From Undibacterium sp. (GTDB lineage: Bacteria; Pseudomonadota; Gammaproteobacteria; Burkholderiales; Burkholderiaceae_D): a stretch of 64,000 bases of DNA. Under the pieces are notes generated by a model, which was not told the origin of the DNA, made no database searches, and saw nothing but the letters and a program-made list of their open reading frames with translations. Positions 24,612 through 33,594 of this stretch are shown here, piece by piece (the first letter of the stretch is position 1; the number at the start of each line of letters is the position of its first letter). Position numbers and translations under genes: made by a program. Location of the stretch: NCBI RefSeq assembly GCF_030651495.1, contig NZ_JAUSFI010000009.1:62001-126000 (forward strand). The letters run 5' to 3'.

Positions 24612-25120
24612 GCAAGTTCCTTCATTTCAATAAGCTGGGCAATGTCGGCTACTGGCGCGCCTGTCATCGTCTGCAGTTGCGCCGGCGTCAACTGGAACAC
24701 GGCATGTGGATGACCGGCAGCTGCCCAGACGGCGGGGTATTGCATGAGATCCTGATCGACCAGCATCACGGCTTTTTCCAGATGGCCAATCGGGCAAACA
24801 CCACCGATCGCGTAACCAATTTTTTCTTTGACAAATTTGGCGTCGGCCTTGCCTAAGGCACCGACAATAGCGGCAACTTTTTGCTCATCGACGCGGTTGA
24901 TCCCGCTGGCCACGACCATCACGGCGGCATTGTCAGAAAGGCGACGGAACACGATAGATTTGGCGATTTCGGCGACGCTGCAACCCAAACCTGCCGCCGC
25001 CTCTGCCGAAGTCTTACCGGTTGCCCGCAACATGACAATAGAGGTCGGATGGCCCATGGCTAGCAGTAATGCCGCCACACGCCGCGCGCTTTCGGGAAGA
25101 AGTTGATCTGCGGGTATCAT
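24608..25120 (-). CDS. YbaK/prolyl-tRNA deacylase family protein
   Basis: The 170-residue product is a stand-alone YbaK/ProX editing domain: EIAKSIVFRRLSDNAAVMVVASGINRVDEQKVAAIVG contains the conserved Lys of the active site, and GYAIGGVCPIGH the GxxPxG(H) loop. Such proteins hydrolyse mischarged aminoacyl-tRNAs. Which amino acid is cleared cannot be told. It is the first gene of a three-gene operon with DUF1289 and MBL-fold genes. Confidence 0.87.
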   Translation of the reverse strand: MIPADQLLPESARRVAALLLAMGHPTSIVMLRATGKTSAEAAAGLGCSVAEIAKSIVFRRLSDNAAVMVVASGINRVDEQKVAAIVGALGKADAKFVKEKIGYAIGGVCPIGHLEKAVMLVDQDLMQYPAVWAAAGHPHAVFQLTPAQLQTMTGAPVADIAQLIEMKELA

Positions 25121-25212
25121 GACAAAAAAATGGGAAGAAAAGAGAATAACTGAGTCTCAATTTATAACACAGCATGCCTAGCCCTGCTTGCCACCGGCCA
25201 AATGCCATGCTG

Positions 25213-25557
25213 TTATGCGGCCATCGCGACCTTGCCACCCCAGCTTTTTAATAATTCCTGATGCTGTGGCGGCACCTCGAAATATTTCATCCCTGCGCGG
25301 TACTCACTACCGCTGAGCAGAGCATACAGGCAAGTCACCTTACAAATAACTTGTGTGCGCACTGACGCATCATGCTGATCTGGCACTTCCATCATCATCT
25401 GGTAGGTCTGTCCATCTTTTAACAGACGGTCACATTGGAGCTGGATACCGCTGCCAGAAAAATTTACCACTTTTGCGGGGACGATATTGCCAGAAGAAAT
25501 CAAAATCGCCGAACGCCAGGACACATTCGAACGCGGGGTAGAACGGGACTCACTCAT
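25213..25557 (-). CDS. PilZ domain protein
   Basis: The 114-residue single-domain protein starts with MSESRSTPRSNVSWRSAILI, where the RxxxR-like segment fits the first half of the c-di-GMP binding motif, and has VNFSGSGIQLQCD, the D/NxSxxG second half with Asn replacing Asp. The rest is a six-stranded barrel pattern. It probably binds cyclic di-GMP, made by the two diguanylate cyclases in this window or others. Monocistronic. Confidence 0.75.
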   Translation of the reverse strand: MSESRSTPRSNVSWRSAILISSGNIVPAKVVNFSGSGIQLQCDRLLKDGQTYQMMMEVPDQHDASVRTQVICKVTCLYALLSGSEYRAGMKYFEVPPQHQELLKSWGGKVAMAA

Positions 25558-25631
25558 GAAAAAAATACCATCTCGATGTGAAAGAAAACAATGACATTAT
25601 AACTAGTTTCCCTCTGTTAACTTCACTGAAT

Positions 25632-26873
25632 TCAGACCTTGTGTTGACTTGACATCCATTCCAGTACTCCCTGGCCGGCTTGCCTGCCGGTGGCAAAACA
25701 AGCGGTGAGCAAATACCCGCCCGTCGGGGCTTCCCAATCGAGCATTTCTCCCGCACAAAACACCCCCGGCAAATCGTTTAGCATCAAATGAGGGCTCAGT
25801 GCCTCAAAGCGTATGCCGCCAGCACTACTGATGGCTTCGTCTATTGGTCGGGCGGCAATGAAGGTCAATGGCAACGCCTTGATCGCCGCGGCCAGTCGTT
25901 CCGGCTGCTGGAAATATTCAGCCGGCAGACACTCATGCAACAAAGCCGTTTTAAGGCTATCCAGGCCAAGCTTGCTTTTTAAATGGCTAGAGACTGAACG
26001 CGAGCCGCGCGGATGCATGACTTCATTGCGCACACGCTCTGCACTCTTGCCGGGCGCCAAATCCAAATAGAGCGTCGCCTTGCCATCACGTTGAATACCG
26101 TCGCGACAATGGGCCGACAACGCATAAATCAGACTACCCTCGACACCCCCTTCGGTGATCACAAATTGGCCCTGACGCACTATTTCTGCCCCGGCATGAT
26201 CCACCACACGGGCGATCACGGAAGTCACTGGCTGGCCGGCAAACCGCTGACGAAAATAGGCTGACCATGCCACATCAAAACCACAGTTAGCCGCTTGTAA
26301 GGGCGCAATCTCTACCCCCTTACCTTGCAGCAGGGGAACCCAGGCACCATCCGAGCCCAGACGCGCCCAACTGCCACCGCCCAAGGCCAGCAACACCGCA
26401 TCTGCCGGCACCAGCGCCTCGCCATCGGGAGTCGCAAAACGCAAGTTGTCATCGGACCAGCCGAGCCAGCGGTGACGCATATGAAAATGCACCCCTGTAG
26501 CACGCAACCGGTGCAACCACGCACGCAGCAGAGGGGCCGCTTTCATATCGACGGGAAACACGCGGCCAGAACTGCCGACAAAGGTTGCTACGCCCAACTC
26601 TGCGGCCCAGGCGCGCAAGGCCTGCGGATCAAAGTTATTCAGTAAGGGTTCCAGCTGTTTCTGGCGCGCAGCATAACGCGTTAAAAATAGGCTTTTGTCT
26701 TCGGCATGGGTCAGATTCATTCCGCCTTTACCTGCCAGCAGAAACTTACGCCCGACTGAAGGCATGGCATCATACAGGTCCACCCGCCAGCCAGCGTTCG
26801 CGATGGTTTCCGCCGCCATCAGACCGGCGGGGCCACCCCCGATCACTACGATCTTGCCCAGCTGTTTTTGCAT
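25632..26873 (-). CDS. TIGR03862 family flavoprotein (BaiN/RdsA-like NAD(P)/FAD oxidoreductase)
   Basis: The 413-residue protein begins with the dinucleotide-binding GGGPAGLMAAE and continues with SVGRKFLLAGKGGMNLTHAE, which is typical of the HI0933-like family, and the TIGR03862-specific VFCAGEMLDWEAPTGGYLLTACFATGRQAG at the C-terminus, where FAD is bound. Substrate and physiological role are not established for the family. Monocistronic. Confidence 0.85.
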   Translation of the reverse strand: MQKQLGKIVVIGGGPAGLMAAETIANAGWRVDLYDAMPSVGRKFLLAGKGGMNLTHAEDKSLFLTRYAARQKQLEPLLNNFDPQALRAWAAELGVATFVGSSGRVFPVDMKAAPLLRAWLHRLRATGVHFHMRHRWLGWSDDNLRFATPDGEALVPADAVLLALGGGSWARLGSDGAWVPLLQGKGVEIAPLQAANCGFDVAWSAYFRQRFAGQPVTSVIARVVDHAGAEIVRQGQFVITEGGVEGSLIYALSAHCRDGIQRDGKATLYLDLAPGKSAERVRNEVMHPRGSRSVSSHLKSKLGLDSLKTALLHECLPAEYFQQPERLAAAIKALPLTFIAARPIDEAISSAGGIRFEALSPHLMLNDLPGVFCAGEMLDWEAPTGGYLLTACFATGRQAGQGVLEWMSSQHKV

Positions 26874-27072
26874 GATTATTCCGTCTTGATCAATTGCGCG
26901 TCATTGTAAACGCATATACGACGTTTTTATGTCGAAGCGCAATACTGCGGTGACGGCATCGGGATAGACTGATAAAAAAAGTAGGGCACAAATTAAAAAC
27001 AACGGAAATTGCATTTGGCCAATGTTATCCTAAAATGAAATTAAAAATATCCCTTCACGTAGCGAGGTCAGT

Positions 27073-27645
27073 ATGTCTAACCACAAAGTATTAATCAGCG
27101 CTTATTCTCTGGCTTGCCTGTTATTGTCCGGTTGCGGCTCTCTGTTGCCGCATGCCACTCAAACTAATGATCTACCCTGGAGCAGTTATGAACAGGCGCA
27201 GCAGGCATTTGAAAGCATTACGCCAGAAAAAACCACCCTGGCTGATTTGCAGATGTTAGGGATACGGCCAGAGAGCACTCCGAATGTCTTATTGCTCAAT
27301 CACGCTGATGTGGTACGCAGATTGGCGGTCACATCAAACATCGATATGCTTTTATTAGCGCCACCGGTACAACGCTGTCTCGCCGCCCTTGCCAGTTGTC
27401 ATGCCTACGAGATTGAGCAAAAACATATTAATCGGCAACGTCATGGAAATTTCTTGATGGATTTTTTAAATTTCCGGCGCCAGACCAACATTTCTGGTTG
27501 GCAATTTAATGCGCTGATCATTATGCAAGATGACTTAGTCGCCTACAAGTTATGGAGCGGCAAGCCCCATTTCTTGCAACAGGAAGAAGAGCGCACCCCA
27601 CTAGGGCCTTTGCAGGGATTGGGTTCCAGTATATTGCAGCGCTAG
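27073..27645 (+). CDS. Hypothetical lipoprotein
   Basis: The 190-residue product has a signal sequence with lipobox LLSGC (Cys at residue 21). The mature part contains two further cysteines close together (RCLAALASCHAYEIEQKH) and an amphipathic C-terminal half with ISGWQFNALIIMQDDLVAYKLWSGKP. I recognise the general shape of a conserved betaproteobacterial lipoprotein but not a named family. GAGG lies 8 bp upstream of the ATG. It is convergent with the next gene and separated from it by a bidirectional terminator. Confidence 0.7.
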   Translation: MSNHKVLISAYSLACLLLSGCGSLLPHATQTNDLPWSSYEQAQQAFESITPEKTTLADLQMLGIRPESTPNVLLLNHADVVRRLAVTSNIDMLLLAPPVQRCLAALASCHAYEIEQKHINRQRHGNFLMDFLNFRRQTNISGWQFNALIIMQDDLVAYKLWSGKPHFLQQEEERTPLGPLQGLGSSILQR

Positions 27646-27728
27646 AAGGACGAAAAGACAGATAAGGATTACGGCGATGGGCGCTTGTTTTCGCCAAGTT
27701 TCATTCTGTATTTTTCCTGTGTCGGCAA

Positions 27729-27765
27729 TAAAAAAAGCGCACCGTTTACTCGGTGCACTTTTTTT
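27729..27765. terminator. Bidirectional terminator
   Basis: GTGCACCGAG-type stem (GCGCACCG with CGGTGCAC) has A6 on one side and T7 on the other and sits between convergent genes. Confidence 0.85.
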
Positions 27766-27788
27766 CAGCTGCTGATCCAGAGTAAACT

Positions 27789-28895
27789 CTATTTGATCCA
27801 GAACTTTTGATACTGCCCACGAAAATCATTGGCGGGATCAAATACGTTTTTGGGTCCGCCATCGTAGGCAATATTTTGGTTCGTAACCAAGTGTACCGGG
27901 GTAACGTAACCACTAGGAGGAACACCTGAGAACGCCCGGTTCATTTCATCAACCAACTGCCAGCCGTGCAAAAACAGCGGTTCTGGTACCGTGCCGATTT
28001 GCAGTGAATTGGTGCGTATGCGTTTGTAGGCAGAATTGGAGCCGTCACCAGCCGACAAGCCCTGTACCTTATTATTGGCGATGATTGCGGCTATTTCCGG
28101 CTTCTCCATTACATCAAAATAGACATCATTGATGCCAATCGCATGCGTCCACTTGGCTCCATGGCGCTTGACCAGCGTTTCGACGACTTGATGCATCTTC
28201 CGATACGCTTCAGCCACCGGCACATCTTCGACACTCAATAAACGACAACTTTCACATTGTTTAATGACTTCGACGATGGCGTTCGACTTCGCGGTTGAAT
28301 AAGGGCTGGAAGAATCTGTAAATACAACGATCCCGGCTTTGCTATTGGATTCAACCACTCCATACAAGGCGGCGATTTGTGCGACTTCTTTAGGATTGGT
28401 CGTGATATTCGTAAACAAACCATCAATTGGTCCGGATTTAACGCTGGCATGCCAGCCGATGACCGGCACTTTAGCCGCGGCGGCGGCGGCCAAACCCTTG
28501 ACCTGGCTGACCGCATCTACACCTGCCAGTATGATGCCGCTGGGCTTCATATCGAGCGCCTGACTGACAATTGCAGCGCCTTGATTGCATCTGCCACGGC
28601 AATCAATGAATAAGACTTCCCAACCGGCTCCCGCCGTGGCTTCTTTGACGCCATTAAAAATACCGTAAATACCTGCGTCGCTCATATCCGAGGCGATATA
28701 CACCAATTTTTTATTTCTCTGCAATTTTGGTCCGTCGACCGGTCCATCCCAGCGAGATTGAATCGCCGCAGCTTTAGCTACCTTGGCATTGGCGCGGCTC
28801 TGAAATTGCATGGCATTTTCCTGAGCAATCGCCATACTGGTGAAATAAGACAAACACAACAACACTGTCAGGCACTTACCTTGGATAGCAGTCAT
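27789..28895 (-). CDS. Orphan periplasmic sugar-type (RbsB-like) substrate-binding protein
   Basis: I use the ATG at 28895, which places a clean signal peptide (MTAIQGKCLTVLLCLSYFTSMAIA) at the N-terminus; the frame stays open to 28931. The 368-residue protein has the type I periplasmic binding fold of the ribose/LacI class (YIASDMSDAGIYGIFNGVKEA, GIILAGVDAVSQ, KVPVIGWHAS, IGINDVYFDVM, GLSAGDGSNSAYKRIR). No permease or ATPase gene is adjacent, so it either serves a remote transporter or acts as the sensor part of a chemotaxis or two-component pathway. Ligand unknown. Confidence 0.8.
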   Translation of the reverse strand: MTAIQGKCLTVLLCLSYFTSMAIAQENAMQFQSRANAKVAKAAAIQSRWDGPVDGPKLQRNKKLVYIASDMSDAGIYGIFNGVKEATAGAGWEVLFIDCRGRCNQGAAIVSQALDMKPSGIILAGVDAVSQVKGLAAAAAAKVPVIGWHASVKSGPIDGLFTNITTNPKEVAQIAALYGVVESNSKAGIVVFTDSSSPYSTAKSNAIVEVIKQCESCRLLSVEDVPVAEAYRKMHQVVETLVKRHGAKWTHAIGINDVYFDVMEKPEIAAIIANNKVQGLSAGDGSNSAYKRIRTNSLQIGTVPEPLFLHGWQLVDEMNRAFSGVPPSGYVTPVHLVTNQNIAYDGGPKNVFDPANDFRGQYQKFWIK

Positions 28896-29212
28896 GATTC
28901 GGTTTCGGTCAGGGTGAAAGAAAGTCGGCATGTTGCATCAAATGCGACATGCCGACCACATCAATATGAAAATTTTCTTACAAATCTGGAATGATTATCA
29001 CAGAAAATTGTCCTGCGTAAATTAAAGTTTCACTACCAAAACAATGTACCGAATTTTATATTTAAATATTTAAATAATATCAATTTAATTTTGTGTACTT
29101 TTTAAAAAAGCATTAAATATGCCGTTTTCCGTGGTGCGTCCACGACAACAATACTTCTATTTTGAGCACCTCTGAGGTCATTATTCATTGCCAATGAATA
29201 TCGTCTGAGCCC

Positions 29213-29413
29213 CTACGTTCTATATTTTGGTTGACAGAGTTTCCGTGTCAAATGTGGCTGAGGCAAACTAGCGGCTACTTCAAGATCACCACGTCCATTC
29301 ACCATGCCATCAACGAACTTGCTTTCACAGGCCCACATGGTATTTTCCAGCACTTCGCCCGGCCAGCCTTTAAGCTCTTGCCGGAGCGTATTGATGCATT
29401 CTGTTTTGTTCAT
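29213..29413 (-). pseudogene. Truncated DUF1700-like protein
   Basis: The 66-residue frame starts MNKTECINTLRQELKGWPGEVLENTMWACESKF, which fits the N-terminal helical part of DUF1700 proteins, and a good ribosome binding site (AGGGAGAATACG) precedes it. DUF1700 proteins normally continue with membrane helices to about 180-200 residues; here the sequence breaks off after LPQPHL. Read as a truncated gene. Its ATG overlaps the stop of an upstream start-less frame (29410-29601), suggesting the remains of a coupled pair. Confidence 0.55.
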
Positions 29414-29601
29414 CGTATTCTCCCTGGACGATCCTTGGCGGGATCAAGCATTCGCATGGAGACACGGTAGGCAATCATCAGGGCAGAAGCCAGCGCGAAG
29501 CGGCAATACGCGGTGTGAAAGAAATAGATTGCGTAGAAGAAGCCTGAATTGCCATTTTTAAGTTGAACTTCTTTGCCTATCTGATGCTCCCAGCCGCGCG
29601 C
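29410..29601 (-). pseudogene. Start-less frame coupled to the DUF1700 fragment
   Basis: An open frame without a usable start reads ...GFFYAIYFFHTAYCRFAL... then MIAYRVSMRMLDPAKDR and stops in an ATGA overlap with the next fragment. It looks like the C-terminal end of a membrane protein whose front has been lost. Family not recognised. Confidence 0.3.
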
Positions 29602-29641
29602 TTATCAGCGCGGAATGTGCCTGCGATAGCAGGGAGCGGCA

Positions 29642-29663
29642 GCAAATAGCTCAGGCTATTTGC
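29642..29663. repeat. Perfect hairpin at the glpD 3' end
   Basis: GCAAATAGC-TCAG-GCTATTTGC is a perfect 9-bp stem that includes the glpD stop codon; without a T-run it is at best a transcript-stabilising structure. Confidence 0.5.
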
Positions 29664-31200
29664 ATTCGGTATCTATGTTAGATGTGGCGATCCAGGCATC
29701 CAGTTTTACCGCAGTATCATCTGGCAAATGCAAACCCAATTTTGACCGCCGCCATAAAATATCGTTAGCGCAGCGCGCCCACTCATATTGAATCAGATAG
29801 CGCACTTCTCGCGCATATAAGCCGTCGGCAATCGCCTCACCCATATCAGCCAGCGAATCACATGCTTTCAGTAAATGGCGAATTCTGCTGCCATAGGCAT
29901 GCGCATAACGCCTTACCAGAAGCGCTGGCAACCAGGAAAATTCCTGTTGTACATTACGCACAAACGCATCGAATTCTAATACTGAGCGATTTTCTGGCAG
30001 GGGGCCAAAGATATCCCCGCCGGGTAGACAGGCATTACCAGTCCAGCGACGACCATGATTGGCCAACACCGGGGTGATCATGTCAACGGCGTCTTCCGCC
30101 AACTTACGAAACGTGGTGATCTTACCGCCAAATACGGTCAATACCGGTGCGCCAGCATGCTCTAACTCTAAACGGTAATCACGCGTAATCGCTTTGGCGT
30201 CAAGCTCCCCATCATCAACCAAAGGGCGCACGCCAGAATACGACCAGACCACATCGGCAGGGCAGATCGTCTGTTTAAAATACAGGCTGCTAAGTTCGCA
30301 TAAATAGGCGATTTCATCTTGCGTTATCGGGACCTGATTAATATCGCCGTGATAGTCGATATCGGTGGTGCCGATCAGGGTAAAGTCTTGCTCGTAAGGG
30401 ATGGCGAACACGATGCGACCATCGGGATGTTGAAAGATATACGCGTAGGGATGATCAAACAGGCGCTTGACTACGATGTGGCTGCCCTTGATCAGGCGCA
30501 GGGTCTTGCCACTTGCTTGCGGCGTGCTGGCTTGCTGAAACTGTGCTGCCCAGGAGCCGGTCGCGTTCACCAGGCAGCGCGCTTGTACCTGTAACAGATT
30601 TTGCCCGGCATCACGCAAAGTGGCCAACCACTTTCCGTCTTGTTGCAGCACCGATTCGCAAGCAGTACGGGTCATGACAGCCGCGCCTTTCTCTGCCGCA
30701 TCCATCGCATTGAGCACCACCAGACGCGCATCGTCAACCCAGCCGTCAGAATACACAAAGCCACGCGTAAATGTTGCCTTGAGTGGCGCACCGGCCACAT
30801 GCCGGCGCAAATCGACACTTTGCGATCCGGATAATAACTCGCGACGCGCCAGATGATCATACAGAAACAAGCCTGCACGCAGCATCCATGCGGGTCGCAG
30901 CCCTTTCAGATGTGGCATGACGAAGCGCAATGGTGAAATAATATGCGGCGCAGAACGCATTAATACTTCACGTTCGATTAAGGCTTTTCTGACCAGATTA
31001 AATTCGTAATATTCAAGATAGCGTAAGCCGCCGTGTATTAATTTGGACGAGGCGGATGAAGTATGTGAAGCTAAATCATTCTTCTCGCACAACAGCACTG
31101 ACAGCCCACGCCCGGCAGCATCGCGCGCGATGCCCGTGCCATTGATGCCACCACCGACCACTAGTACATCGCACTCCAATTTTCTCTGCTCCTGATTCAT
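29656..31200 (-). CDS. glpD: Aerobic glycerol-3-phosphate dehydrogenase
   Basis: The 514-residue flavoprotein has the N-terminal FAD motif VVGGGINGTGIARDAAGRGLSV, the hallmark HTSSASSKLIHGGLRYLE, and FAIPYEQDFTLIGTTDIDY and VLTVFGGKITTFRKLAEDA further on. Length matches E. coli GlpD (501). It oxidises sn-glycerol-3-phosphate to dihydroxyacetone phosphate at the inner membrane and feeds electrons to quinone. AGAG lies just before the ATG. No glpK, glpF or glpR is adjacent. Confidence 0.95.
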   Translation of the reverse strand: MNQEQRKLECDVLVVGGGINGTGIARDAAGRGLSVLLCEKNDLASHTSSASSKLIHGGLRYLEYYEFNLVRKALIEREVLMRSAPHIISPLRFVMPHLKGLRPAWMLRAGLFLYDHLARRELLSGSQSVDLRRHVAGAPLKATFTRGFVYSDGWVDDARLVVLNAMDAAEKGAAVMTRTACESVLQQDGKWLATLRDAGQNLLQVQARCLVNATGSWAAQFQQASTPQASGKTLRLIKGSHIVVKRLFDHPYAYIFQHPDGRIVFAIPYEQDFTLIGTTDIDYHGDINQVPITQDEIAYLCELSSLYFKQTICPADVVWSYSGVRPLVDDGELDAKAITRDYRLELEHAGAPVLTVFGGKITTFRKLAEDAVDMITPVLANHGRRWTGNACLPGGDIFGPLPENRSVLEFDAFVRNVQQEFSWLPALLVRRYAHAYGSRIRHLLKACDSLADMGEAIADGLYAREVRYLIQYEWARCANDILWRRSKLGLHLPDDTAVKLDAWIATSNIDTECK

Positions 31201-31640
31201 TTATTTTCTCTTTGATCCCACAGAACCTATGTCGTTAAGGGTGAATTTTCAGCACCTGTTTAATAATTATTATCGCGCCCGGCAAAGCCCCCATTGTCGC
31301 CAAGCACAATATGATCCACATGTTCTTCCAAAACACTCGTGTTAGGCAACCCTCTCAAGCTGCATTCAAGAACTTGCTGGCGCAAGCTGGGCATGTAATT
31401 TTTAAATTGATTTACTTTAGATTGACGAAACCTAGTCTCTCGCTTGAATTTTGCCAAACCGAGTTTTTTCGGCAAAACTCTGTGCGCAAATTTGCGCTCG
31501 CTGGCCACGATATTTAAGTGTAAAGGGATAAAATTTTTTATCGCTGATCAGGGTGGATAAAAAATTTCCGTCTGATGCGTATGTTAAAGAAAATAACGCA
31601 CACAATTGACCGGCAGGATACTACGACACTGCCTGAAATC
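31201..31640. other. Gap without a convincing gene
   Basis: The region presumably carries the glpD promoter near its left end. A minus-strand frame of 82 codons (31260-31508) contains LRQQVLECSLRGLPNTSVLE but lacks a ribosome binding site and any family resemblance; I do not call it. GCCAAACCGAG/CTCGGT-type short inverted repeats (about 31450-31475) are the only structure noticed. Confidence 0.4.
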
Positions 31641-32150
31641 TCAGGACATTGCCTCATGCCCGGCATCATAAGTACGCAACCAAGTCAGTTGCAACACCCT
31701 TGCATCACTACTGGCACGGTGCCGCAAGATGCCCAGTTCTTTCAATACCTTGTCTTTCGTTGTATGCCAGCGGATTTCCTGTTCTGGGGTAATGATTTCA
31801 CGTAAATCTGCCAACTTAAAGTGCGACACGACACCGGCAGCATCAAACAGACGCGCCATCCAGACATAATCCTGACCCCAGCCATCGGTATAAACGGTAT
31901 GACCCGCCAGAAATAAATTAAGCTGCTCTGCCACGTAAGATGAAGATTTGCCACGTTCAACCAAAATTTCACGTGGTATATGATGCACTTTAGCGGCATC
32001 AATATCCCAGTGCAACCAGTCGTCCTCTGGACGAATCAAGGCACACCAACCCTCGCCATGCCGGCCTGAAAATCCCACCTCGATCGGATAACTGCCCTTA
32101 CCAAAACCGGAGGCTTCAAAATCAATAATGATCGGTACTGTCATCATCAC
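31641..32150 (-). CDS. DEDDh-type 3'-5' exonuclease family protein
   Basis: The 169-residue product carries the exonuclease motifs of the RNase T/DnaQ superfamily: IIIDFEASG (DxE, ExoI), TDGWGQDYVWMARLF with an Asp for ExoII, and HRASSDARVLQL (HxxxxD, ExoIII). The small size with no other domain suggests a stand-alone exoribonuclease or exodeoxyribonuclease processing short substrates. Motif I has FEAS rather than TETT, as in several environmental homologues. It lies 55 bp downstream of the TPR gene on the same strand. Confidence 0.8.
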   Translation of the reverse strand: MMMTVPIIIDFEASGFGKGSYPIEVGFSGRHGEGWCALIRPEDDWLHWDIDAAKVHHIPREILVERGKSSSYVAEQLNLFLAGHTVYTDGWGQDYVWMARLFDAAGVVSHFKLADLREIITPEQEIRWHTTKDKVLKELGILRHRASSDARVLQLTWLRTYDAGHEAMS

Positions 32151-32205
32151 AATATCCCGGCTGGATGGTTAAATTTTCTGGCATTTTCTATTAAAAAGCG
32201 AAGGC

Positions 32206-33399
32206 TTATTCCAGCTGTTTTATTCTTGCTCTAACGTCGCCAGCCTGAGAATAACTTGGATCAATCTGCAAAACCCGTTTGAAGGCAGTAAGCGCCTCAG
32301 GTTTTTGTCCCCCATCTGCCCTGACCAAAGCAAGATGATAAAACGCTTCAGCCGATGCATTCGGGCTTTTGGTAATTGCCAGTAATAATTCCAGTGCCCC
32401 ACTGGTATCACCACGTGCCCGCTTTACCCAAGCGAGAGTATCCTTGAAGGCCAGCGCTTTTGGCGCCAGTTCGACAGCTTTATTTGCCCAGCGCAACGCT
32501 TCATCCAGTCGTTCCTTGCGATCAGCCGCCATCCACGCAAGATTATTATAGGCCAAAGCTAGTTTATCATTGAGCCGCAACGCATTTTCATAGGACGTAT
32601 ATGCCTCTGCCCAATGCTTAGTCTGCTGATATAGCACACCCATTCTTAACGGGATGTCAGCCATCTTCGGTGCCAGCTTAGCAGCATCCTGCAATGAGAC
32701 GATCGCCGCTTTATAGTCACCACTAGCAGCCTGGGCCTGACTCAAGGCAATTTTTGGTATAGGATTATCCGGAGCCAGGGTGCTGGCTTTAGTCAAATTA
32801 AGTAGCGCATCCGGATAATTTTTTAATGCAAAACTGGCGTTACCCAAACCAAAATGCGCACCAGCATGATCCGGTGACTGGCTAATTACCTGACGAAACA
32901 ACTCTGCAGCCTTGTCCGGCTTATTCAAGGCTGTCATGTACAGCTCAGCTAAATCCAGCCGCGGCCCAATGGTGCCCGGAGCCAGCGTAGAGGCTTTCAG
33001 AAAGCGCGCCTCGGCATCTATGTAATTTTTTTTTGCATACAAAAGCCGCCCCATCGCAAGCTGACTGTCAGGGCTATCTGGAGCGACTTCAACCGCCTTA
33101 CGCACTAGTTTTTCCGCTTCCACCTCTTTTTTATTGATACGCGCTATTTCTGCCAAACCCAACCAAGGCAACGCTGATGTTGGCTCGTTTTTGGCGGCGT
33201 CTTTGAATAATTTATCAGCAAGATCAAATTGTTTTTTCTCCATCGCGATCAAACCCTGGTCGTATGAAGTATTTGTTGCCGTACTAGAACTCGCACTGGC
33301 AATCTGCTTTTTTGGGGTAGAAGTTAAGATCACGGACCATGCTGGTATGGATAAAATGAGCAAGGACACAAAACTTATATTTTTAACAGTAGCACGCAT
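32206..33399 (-). CDS. Secreted tetratricopeptide repeat protein
   Basis: The 397-residue protein has a signal peptide (MRATVKNISFVSLLILSIPAWS) followed by about ten TPR units, each with the W/L-G-Y-A-x-P spacing (for example QGLIAMEKKQFDLADKLFKDAAK and LAYNNLAWMAADRKERLDEAL). TPR arrays mediate protein-protein contacts. The repeat series resembles PEP-CTERM/exopolysaccharide-associated TPR proteins (PrsT-like), and a PEP-CTERM protein gene lies just upstream on the same strand, but the EpsH/PrsK/PrsT locus itself is not in the window. Confidence 0.8.
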   Translation of the reverse strand: MRATVKNISFVSLLILSIPAWSVILTSTPKKQIASASSSTATNTSYDQGLIAMEKKQFDLADKLFKDAAKNEPTSALPWLGLAEIARINKKEVEAEKLVRKAVEVAPDSPDSQLAMGRLLYAKKNYIDAEARFLKASTLAPGTIGPRLDLAELYMTALNKPDKAAELFRQVISQSPDHAGAHFGLGNASFALKNYPDALLNLTKASTLAPDNPIPKIALSQAQAASGDYKAAIVSLQDAAKLAPKMADIPLRMGVLYQQTKHWAEAYTSYENALRLNDKLALAYNNLAWMAADRKERLDEALRWANKAVELAPKALAFKDTLAWVKRARGDTSGALELLLAITKSPNASAEAFYHLALVRADGGQKPEALTAFKRVLQIDPSYSQAGDVRARIKQLE

Positions 33400-33543
33400 A
33401 GTATGAATTATTTGCCATTACAGATAGATAATTGTAATTCGGTTTCTAGATCAATCGCGCACTTTATTCTCGCTTTTACTCGCCTAAAGTCGTGCTTGCA
33501 AGCTACCGCTGCGATCATGTTTAATTTAAAATCGATTAACAAT

Positions 33544-33580
33544 AAAAAAGCCCCTCCTCGATAACACCGAGGAGGGGCTT
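33544..33580 (-). terminator. Terminator of the PEP-CTERM gene
   Basis: A 13-bp perfect stem AAGCCCCTCCTCG/CGAGGAGGGGCTT is followed on the minus strand by TTTTTTATT, 15 bp after the stop codon. Confidence 0.9.
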
Positions 33581-33594
33581 ACCAGATCGAGAAA

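Noticed and set aside
31260-31508. 82-codon minus-strand frame near glpD
   Set aside because: No ribosome binding site or family likeness; composition looks non-coding.
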